A stretch of 14,240 bases of DNA from CAZNNH01 sp964574335 (GTDB taxonomy: Bacteria; Acidobacteriota; Vicinamibacteria; Fen-336): contig CAZNNH010000166.1 of NCBI GenBank assembly GCA_964574335.1, positions 1-14,240 of the forward strand, written 5' to 3'. This document shows, piece after piece, positions 1 to 14,240 of this stretch. The notes beneath the pieces are model-generated. The model made no database searches. It was not told the DNA's origin and worked only from the letters and a program-made list of their open reading frames with translations. The translations under genes and the position numbers were made by a program. Numbering within the stretch: position 1 is the first letter of the stretch; every line of letters begins with the position of its first letter.

Positions 1-1
1 G

Positions 2-169
2 AGCGTGCACCGGCTGATCGAGCGGGCGGAGAAGGAAGGCGGGGCGCGGGCCAGCTTGGAGTCGCTGCGACAGCGGCTGCTGACGATCGAGACGTCGCTG
101 GAGGAGACCCGGCCCCGTCGAGGGGGACCCCGGCGGACCCGAGGCCGCCGGCCCAGAGGAGGCAAGTGA
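2..169 (+). CDS. 3' end of an unidentified gene (partial, cut by window edge)
   Basis: An open frame enters from the left edge and runs 55 codons to a TGA at 167-169. The visible C-terminus has a charged helical stretch (RLIERAEKEGG, then ESLRQRLLTIETSLEET), which looks like amphipathic or coiled-coil helix. It ends in an Arg/Gly/Pro-rich tail (RRGGPRRTRGRRPRGGK). The stop lies 2 nt before the likely start of the phasin-like gene, and the ribosome-binding site of that gene lies inside this frame. This suggests one transcript and translational coupling. I do not recognise the family. A short regulator or another granule-associated helical protein would fit the neighbourhood, but that is only inference. 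The start is outside the window. Confidence 0.5.
   Translation, partial: SVHRLIERAEKEGGARASLESLRQRLLTIETSLEETRPRRGGPRRTRGRRPRGGK
155..162 (+). promoter_or_regulatory. Ribosome-binding site deciding the start of the phasin-like gene
   Basis: AGAGGAGG is a strong Shine-Dalgarno match. It lies 9 nt upstream of the ATG at 172 but only 3 nt from the alternative in-frame GTG at 166, so ATG 172 is the better start. The site is inside the coding end of the preceding frame. Confidence 0.75.
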
Positions 170-171
170 CG

Positions 172-696
172 ATGGCGACTACCAAGAAGAAGATCACGGC
201 GAGGAAGAAGACGGCGGCCCGGAAGCAGGCCACCACCCCCAAGAAGGCGACGCCCCGAAGGGCGAAGGCCAGCAGGCGCGCCACCCGGAAGGGCGCGAGA
301 GAGACCGGCCATCCGCTCCAGGACGGCTGGGCGGCCGCGGTGGAGGCCGTTCACTCCGCCCAAGAAGAAGCCGAGCGCCAGATCCGGGTCTTCCTCAAGG
401 AGCAGAAGATCGGCGGCAAGGACGCGGCCACCGTGCTCAAGAACCTGCGCAAGCGCTTCGAGCAGAAGCGCAAGACGCTGCTCCGGGACCTGGAGACCGA
501 GATGACCGGCCTGCAGGCGCGGCTGAAGCGCGAGCGCAAGGCGCTCGGCAAGAGCGTCGACGACGCGGTCCGCGGCACGCTGGCCGCCTTCAACATCCCG
601 AGCCGCCAGGAGGTGGTCGAGCTGACCCACAAGGTGGACCAGCTCTCCAAGAAGATCGACGCCTTCTCCGGGCGGCGGGCGAAGCGGCGCGGATAG
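172..696 (+). CDS. Phasin-like coiled-coil protein with histone-like N-terminal tail
   Basis: This frame encodes 174 residues. Residues 1-45 are extremely basic (Lys/Arg/Ala/Thr, with KKK, ARKKTAARK, TPKKATPRR), like histone H1 or the DNA-binding tail of PhaF. Residues 50-140 are a long charged amphipathic helix region. The C-terminus has FNIPSRQEVVELTHKVDQL followed by SKKIDAF. This matches the pattern of PhaI/PhaF-type phasins, where a [LF]-x-[IV]-P-[ST]-[RK]-x-[DE]-[VI] segment precedes a leucine-heptad helix. Phasins coat polyhydroxyalkanoate granules, and PhaF also binds DNA and helps granules segregate. In PhaF the basic region is C-terminal, whereas here it is N-terminal. No PHA synthase is in the window, so a granule role is inferred. 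It could instead be a nucleoid-associated protein. Start chosen from the AGGAGG at 157-162. Confidence 0.65.
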   Translation: MATTKKKITARKKTAARKQATTPKKATPRRAKASRRATRKGARETGHPLQDGWAAAVEAVHSAQEEAERQIRVFLKEQKIGGKDAATVLKNLRKRFEQKRKTLLRDLETEMTGLQARLKRERKALGKSVDDAVRGTLAAFNIPSRQEVVELTHKVDQLSKKIDAFSGRRAKRRG

Positions 697-727
697 GATG
701 TTCCGGCGGGCTCGGGTCACGCGGCTC

Positions 728-780
728 GGGGGACACGATCCCGAATCCCCGGGCCACGGAGGGATTCGGGTCATGTCCCC
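728..780. repeat. Isolated REP-like imperfect hairpin (GGGGACA/TGTCCCC family)
   Basis: The left arm at 728-748 contains GGGGACACGATCCCGAATCC. The right arm at 762-780 reads GGATTCGGGTCATGTCCCC. They are inverted copies apart from one extra base and one C/T difference, with a 13-nt GC-rich loop. The same arms recur at 13986-14039 and elsewhere near the right edge, so this is a dispersed family and not a one-off terminator. It fills most of the gap between the phasin-like and patatin genes and ends 11 nt before the patatin ATG. It could act as a transcript-processing or attenuating structure. There is no U-tract, so it is not a typical intrinsic terminator. Confidence 0.85.
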
Positions 781-785
781 GGGGA
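781..785 (+). promoter_or_regulatory. Probable ribosome-binding site of the patatin gene, abutting the repeat
   Basis: GGGGA lies 6 nt upstream of ATG 792 and directly follows the hairpin's right arm. It is the only purine-rich candidate near the start. It also means that TTG 786 is too close to be a likely start. A GTG at 816 is another in-frame option, just before the conserved patatin N-terminus, but it has no clear Shine-Dalgarno sequence. Confidence 0.45.
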
Positions 786-791
786 TTGCCT

Positions 792-2000
792 ATGGCTATT
801 GCTAGACGGGGCAAGGTGGCGCTGGTGTGCGCGGGTGGCGGCATCACCGGCGCCGTGTACGAGATCGGCTGCCTGCGGGCGATCCACGACCTGATCGACC
901 GCAGCCTGCTGGACCTCGACGTCTACGTCGGGATCAGTGGCGGCGCCTTCGTGGCCTCGCTGCTCGCCGCCGGCATCTCTCCGCTGGAGATGTACGAGGA
1001 GCTGGTCTCCCCTTCCACGCACCCTTTGGGCGTCTCCGGCGCGCCGCTGTTCCGCTTCGGGGCGCGCCAGTACGTCCACCGCGGGCTGCGCGCGCCGCAG
1101 GTGCTGCGCGACGCGTTGCTGAACGGCTTCGAGGGCGAGGGACACGGCCCCGCGGACGCGGTGCTGACGCTGCTCGAGCTGCTGCCGGCCGGCCTGCTCG
1201 AGAACTCGGGGATCCAGGAGTACCTGGCCGCCGTCTTCAAGAGCCGCGGCGTGAACGACCGCTTCGCCGCCCTCGGGCGGGAGCTGTACGTGGTGGCCGT
1301 GGACATCGACAACGGAGAGGCGGTCCCGTTCGGCGCCCCGGGCCACAGCCAGGTGCCGGTGTCGCGGGCCGTGCAGGCCTCCGCCGCCCTGCCCGGCTTC
1401 TACCGCCCGGTCCGCATCGGGGGCCGCGACTACATAGACGGCGGCGTGCAGAAGACCGCCCACATCAGCCTGGCCATCCAGCGCGGCGCCGACCTGGTGA
1501 TCTGCATCAACCCGATCGTGCCGATCCTCAACGACACCACCGGCGGGCCGCTGCGCGGCCACCTCAGCCAGAAAGGGATCGGCTACGTCCTCGACCAGGC
1601 CTTCCGCATCATGCTCCACAGCCGCATGCGCTACGGCCTCGAGCGCTACCGCCGCGAGTTCCCCGACGTCGACATCCTCCTCATCGAGCCCCGCCGTGAC
1701 GACATGCGCATGTTCGGCTACAACATCATGAGGTACGCCGCCCGGCGGGTGGTGGCCCGCCACGGCTATCGATCCGCGCTCCGGACCTTCCAGGAGGACC
1801 GCGGTCGGCTGCGCCGAATGCTTCTCCGTCACGGGATCGAGATGCACGATCCGCGACGGCTTCCGGCCACACCCGAGCCCCGCCGGTATCGGTCCGCCTT
1901 GTCGCGCCAGCTCGATGTCAGCCTGGAACGGCTCGACTCCACCATCGACTCGCTGGGCCCCGCCGCCAAAGGCGACAATCCCACCAAACGTACCCAATAG
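792..2000 (+). CDS. Patatin-like phospholipase / acyl hydrolase
   Basis: This frame encodes 402 residues. The patatin fold is clear. A glycine-rich oxyanion loop (CAGGGITGAVYEIG) lies at the very N-terminus. The nucleophile elbow GISGG carries Ser49, and the catalytic aspartate is Asp216 in YIDGGVQK. This Ser-Asp dyad hydrolyses acyl ester bonds of phospholipids or neutral lipids in the family. No signal peptide or membrane span is visible, so it is probably cytoplasmic or peripheral to membranes. Residues beyond about 290 form a basic helical extension (many Arg, RRYRSALSRQLDV). The gene sits between the phasin-like gene and the acyl-CoA dehydrogenase, all codirectional. A role in lipid remodelling, or in freeing product from the downstream synthase (which shows no thioesterase), is possible but inferred. 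Start ATG 792 is favoured over TTG 786. Confidence 0.88.
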   Translation: MAIARRGKVALVCAGGGITGAVYEIGCLRAIHDLIDRSLLDLDVYVGISGGAFVASLLAAGISPLEMYEELVSPSTHPLGVSGAPLFRFGARQYVHRGLRAPQVLRDALLNGFEGEGHGPADAVLTLLELLPAGLLENSGIQEYLAAVFKSRGVNDRFAALGRELYVVAVDIDNGEAVPFGAPGHSQVPVSRAVQASAALPGFYRPVRIGGRDYIDGGVQKTAHISLAIQRGADLVICINPIVPILNDTTGGPLRGHLSQKGIGYVLDQAFRIMLHSRMRYGLERYRREFPDVDILLIEPRRDDMRMFGYNIMRYAARRVVARHGYRSALRTFQEDRGRLRRMLLRHGIEMHDPRRLPATPEPRRYRSALSRQLDVSLERLDSTIDSLGPAAKGDNPTKRTQ

Positions 2001-2041
2001 GATTTTCGCCCCTAAACCTCCATATCCATCCCGGCCCGTTC

Positions 2042-2059
2042 GGACTTGAGTTAAAGTCC
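2042..2059. promoter_or_regulatory. Inverted repeat, candidate operator upstream of the acyl-CoA dehydrogenase
   Basis: GGACTTGAGTTAAAGTCC has perfect 6-bp arms (GGACTT/AAGTCC) around a 6-nt centre. It lies in the most AT-rich part of the 133-nt gap, 74 nt before the dehydrogenase ATG. Its size and symmetry fit a TetR- or MerR-type binding site. No convincing -35/-10 pair could be placed around it. A small hairpin ending the patatin transcript is the alternative, but there is no following U-tract. Confidence 0.4.
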
Positions 2060-2133
2060 ACTGTCGCCGAGGCGGTCCGCGGGCGCGCTCGTGCCCGCCG
2101 GGCCGCACGAGGCCCACCACCAAAGGGGATGGA

Positions 2134-3765
<1,632 letters not shown>

Positions 3766-3827
3766 TCGGCGTACCCAAGTGACCCGCCCCCCCAGAGGGG
3801 CCGCGGGCCGGAGAAACGAGTAGGGAC

Positions 3828-12608
<8,781 letters not shown>

Positions 12609-12641
12609 CCTCGGCCGGCCCTTCTGGGGGCCCGCCTGGGC

Positions 12642-12647
12642 TATGAT
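12642..12647 (+). promoter_or_regulatory. Possible -10 element ahead of the lipoprotein gene
   Basis: TATGAT is one base from the sigma-70 -10 consensus and stands out in a GC-rich 126-nt gap, 88 nt before the lipoprotein ATG. The segment 16-18 nt upstream (around CCCTTC, 12619-12624) is a poor -35 match. The call therefore rests on the -10 alone and is weak. Confidence 0.25.
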
Positions 12648-12724
12648 GGCGCCGGAGCCTCACGCCCCGACCCAAACACTTCTGCGATGCGGCGTCCCGC
12701 CGCCGGTGGGTGCCGCCCTAGACG

Positions 12725-12729
12725 AGGAG
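12725..12729 (+). promoter_or_regulatory. Ribosome-binding site deciding the lipoprotein start
   Basis: AGGAG lies 5 nt upstream of ATG 12735. It supports that start over the in-frame ATG at 12687, which would place an Arg/Pro/Gly-rich leader ahead of a good lipoprotein signal peptide. Confidence 0.7.
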
Positions 12730-12734
12730 AGCGC

Positions 12735-13880
12735 ATGAGATCAGAGACAAGACGGGCCCTGGCCGGCGTGGCGGTGGTCACGCTGGCGGTGTTGATGGCT
12801 GCGTGCGGCGGGAAGGAAGAGAAGGCCCCCGCCGTCGACGTGGTCCAGGCGGCTCTCGTGCCGAGCGCCGACTTCGTGGCCCGCGTGGACCTCGAGTCGA
12901 TCCGTGCCACGTCGGCCTGCCAGGACTTCGTCAAGAAGGAGGAGGGCGAGGCCGAGAAGGAGGCGGAGAAGGAGGCCGAGGACTCCGAGGCCGCCAAGTC
13001 CGCCGCCGACCAGCTCGAGGAGATCCAGCGAATCACCGGCCTGACCTCGGACGACGTGTCGATGCTCCTGGTCTCGGCAGACCTGGAGGCCATGGAGGTG
13101 GGCGGAGAAGGGGCCGCCAAGAAGGACCTCTCCAAGGCCAACGGCGTGCTGGCGATCCAGCTCAAGAAGCCGCTGCCCAACGCCAAGCTGGTGGAGGCGG
13201 CCAAGGCGGCGGCGGCCAAGTCGAAGGGCGGCCAGGCCGAGGAGGTCCAGGTGGCGGGCCAGACCGCCGTGCGGCTGGTCACCGAGAAGGCCGACGACCC
13301 CGACCTCTACCTGACCATGGCCCCGGGCGAGACGGTGGTCTACGTGGCGCCCAACACGACCAGCCTCGAGGGGGCCCTGCAGCGGGCGGGAAGCGGCGAG
13401 ATGAGCGCCCTGCCCGCCGAGCTTCAGACCGTGCAGGGAACACTGCCCGCCGGCGCCCAGCTCAAGCTCGCCTTCGTGGCCCCGGACAAGCTCCGTCAGG
13501 GGATCCAGGAGCAGCTCACCAAGGCCAAGGAGGACCCGGAGGCCATGATGTGGGCGGGCATGCTGGAGCCCTTCAAGGACCTGCGGAGCCTGGCCATCGG
13601 CGCCGAGTGCAGCGCCGAGCTGAGGGTCGGGATCGGCAGCGACCTGGGGACCCCGGAAGGCGCCGTCCAGTTGGCCACGATGCTCAAGACCATGGTCCTG
13701 CCCATGGCCCAGGGCGGGCTCGCCAAGACGCTGGGCAAGCAGCCACAGGAGGTCGAGGACCGGCTCGAGGTCAGCACCGAGGGGCAGACGCTCAAGATCG
13801 GCGTGCGGCTCACCCAGGAGGACATGGCCGCGATCAAGAAGTCGTCGGAGGAGAAGGAAGAGGCGGCCGCCGGCGAGTGA
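12735..13880 (+). CDS. Predicted lipoprotein of unknown function, highly charged
   Basis: From ATG 12735 the frame encodes 381 residues. A type II signal peptide is visible. Basic MRSETRR is followed by the hydrophobic stretch ALAGVAVVTLAVLMAA and then Cys24 (LMAAC, with Met instead of the usual Leu at -3). Lipidation there would anchor the protein in a membrane. The mature part starts with a Lys/Glu linker, then a segment like VPSADFVARVDLESI. A very acidic Glu/Lys/Ala helix follows (about residues 70-100), with coiled-coil character. Beyond that are alternating helix- and strand-like segments with LLVSADLEAM, VYVAPNTTSLEGAL and LKLAFVAPDKL. The C-terminus is again Glu/Lys-rich. I do not recognise the family, and no catalytic motif is evident. 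It follows the megasynthase by 126 nt on the same strand. A role in sensing or transporting the lipid product is possible but not shown. Confidence 0.75.
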   Translation: MRSETRRALAGVAVVTLAVLMAACGGKEEKAPAVDVVQAALVPSADFVARVDLESIRATSACQDFVKKEEGEAEKEAEKEAEDSEAAKSAADQLEEIQRITGLTSDDVSMLLVSADLEAMEVGGEGAAKKDLSKANGVLAIQLKKPLPNAKLVEAAKAAAAKSKGGQAEEVQVAGQTAVRLVTEKADDPDLYLTMAPGETVVYVAPNTTSLEGALQRAGSGEMSALPAELQTVQGTLPAGAQLKLAFVAPDKLRQGIQEQLTKAKEDPEAMMWAGMLEPFKDLRSLAIGAECSAELRVGIGSDLGTPEGAVQLATMLKTMVLPMAQGGLAKTLGKQPQEVEDRLEVSTEGQTLKIGVRLTQEDMAAIKKSSEEKEEAAAGE

Positions 13881-13889
13881 GACCGGCCT

Positions 13890-13942
13890 GGGGGACATGA
13901 CCCGATTCCTACGGATTCCGGGGAATCGGGATCGTGTCCCCC
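13890..13942. repeat. REP-like hairpin, unit A
   Basis: The left arm GGGGACATGACCCGATTCC (preceded by one more G) pairs with the right arm at 13922-13942, which starts GGAATCGGGATCGTGTCCCC. One inserted base and one mismatch interrupt the stem, and the loop is 12 nt. The unit starts 10 nt after the lipoprotein stop. A degenerate partial arm (ATGACCCGATTCCGAATCC) follows at 13951-13969 without a clean partner. Confidence 0.85.
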
Positions 13943-13985
13943 GCAGCCGGATGACCCGATTCCGAATCCGTGTCCATCCGGCCTT

Positions 13986-14039
13986 GGGGGACACGATCCC
14001 GAATCCGCTGGCAGACCGACGGATTCGGGTCATGTCCCC
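13986..14039. repeat. REP-like hairpin, unit B
   Basis: The left arm at 13986-14006 contains GGGGACACGATCCCGAATCC, and the right arm at 14021-14039 is GGATTCGGGTCATGTCCCC. Both arms match the isolated copy at 728-780 base for base by eye. Only the loop differs (here CAGACCGAC-containing). Confidence 0.87.
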
Positions 14040-14054
14040 GGTCGGCAGAATGAC

Positions 14055-14109
14055 GGATTCGGGTCATGTCCCCCAGCCGGCAGACCGACGGATTCGGGTC
14101 ATGTCCCCC
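14055..14109 (+). repeat. Two direct copies of the right arm
   Basis: GGATTCGGGTCATGTCCCCC occurs at 14055-14074 and again at 14090-14109. The second copy is preceded by the same CGGCAGACCGAC spacer found before the right arm of unit B. No left arms accompany them, so this part looks like direct reiteration rather than hairpins. Confidence 0.85.
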
Positions 14110-14116
14110 GGGCCGG

Positions 14117-14197
14117 CATGACCCGATTCCTGCGGATCCCGGGGAATCGGGATCATGTCCCCCAGTCGGCAGACCGACGGATTCGGGTCATGTCCCC
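14117..14197. repeat. Shortened REP-like hairpin plus a further right arm
   Basis: The left arm CATGACCCGATTCC (14117-14130) lacks the GGGGA end. The right arm at 14143-14163 begins GGAATCGGGATCATGTCCCC. Another direct copy of GGATTCGGGTCATGTCCCC follows at 14179-14197, again after CGGCAGACCGAC. Together with the two units before it, this makes 13890-14197 a repeat-only region with no gene. Confidence 0.82.
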
Positions 14198-14214
14198 TGG
14201 GCAGCGAACTTTCG

Positions 14215-14228
14215 CGCGTCCAGACGCG
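14215..14228. repeat. Short perfect palindrome at the right edge
   Basis: CGCGTCCAGACGCG has 6-bp arms with 2 nt between them. It follows the last repeat arm after 17 nt of unrelated sequence. The final 43 nt of the window hold no recognisable gene. Its role is unknown, and it may belong to the next gene's leader. Confidence 0.35.
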
Positions 14229-14240
14229 TAGCTCATGGTG

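Noticed and set aside
166..171. GTG 166 as start of the phasin-like gene, overlapping the preceding stop
   Set aside because: It lies only 3 nt from the Shine-Dalgarno sequence. ATG 172 has proper spacing.
3786..3801. Possible terminator after the acyl-CoA dehydrogenase (GCCCC...GGGGC)
   Set aside because: The stem is only 5 bp in a GC-rich context with no U-tract, and the next codirectional gene begins 26 nt later.
12617..12633. Possible terminator hairpin after the megasynthase (GGCCC...GGGCC)
   Set aside because: The stem is 5 bp and there is no U-tract, so it is not distinguishable from chance in this GC-rich gap.
13897..14121. A 74-codon open frame in the right-hand region
   Set aside because: It is made entirely of the GGGGACA/TGTCCCC repeat arms, has no ribosome-binding site and gives a repetitive translation.
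13986..14197. CRISPR-like array
   Set aside because: The repeats are about 20 nt with irregular spacing and mixed orientation. The spacers are short and themselves repeated, and no cas gene is present.
14180..14236. Short - strand frame beginning at the ATG complementary to 14234-14236
   Set aside because: Most of it translates repeat arms, and it shows no family motif. Only the sequence beyond the edge could show whether a gene starts here.

Overview
This is a GC-rich window with five or six tightly spaced genes, all on the + strand. They look like a lipid-metabolism island. The organism is probably a high-GC diderm bacterium: the last gene encodes a lipoprotein, and codons are strongly G/C-ending. 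The mix of a phasin-like protein, a patatin, a PUFA-synthase-like megasynthase and scattered hairpin repeats of the type GGGGACA...TGTCCCC makes me lean towards Acidobacteriota or a deltaproteobacterium-like lineage. That placement is an impression, not shown by the sequence.

Layout: (1) 2-169, the 3' end of an unidentified gene cut by the window edge; (2) 172-696, a phasin-like coiled-coil protein with a histone-like basic N-terminal tail; (3) 728-780, an isolated long imperfect hairpin of the repeat family that recurs at the far end; (4) 792-2000, a patatin-like phospholipase/acyl hydrolase; (5) 2042-2059, an 18-bp inverted repeat, then 2134-3765, a long-type (VLCAD/ACAD9-like) acyl-CoA dehydrogenase; (6) 3828-12608, a single 2926-residue iterative-type synthase that dominates the window; (7) 12735-13880, a highly charged lipoprotein of unknown function; (8) 13881-14240, no gene, but a cluster of at least six GGGGACA/TGTCCCC repeat arms arranged partly as hairpins.

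The megasynthase is the centre of interest. Its domain order reads KS1 - malonyl-type AT - KS2 - four tandem carrier domains - KR (with its structural half) - hot-dog DH. It resembles PfaA of the omega-3 PUFA / secondary-lipid synthases (KS-AT-ACPn-KR-DH), but a second complete, distinctive ketosynthase sits between the AT and the carriers. In all four carriers the residue where serine normally holds the phosphopantetheine arm is threonine (GVDTVKQ). The four carriers share a 149-nt stretch with no visible difference, which points to recent duplication or gene conversion. There is no enoyl reductase, thioesterase, phosphopantetheinyl transferase or PfaB/C/D homologue in the window.

How the genes may work together (inference): the synthase would build an unsaturated or hydroxylated long acyl chain from malonyl units. 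The acyl-CoA dehydrogenase and the patatin are candidates for trans-acting redox, release or remodelling steps. The phasin-like protein suggests a link to hydrophobic storage granules or to the nucleoid. The gaps between the genes from the patatin to the lipoprotein (133, 62 and 126 nt) allow one or two transcripts.
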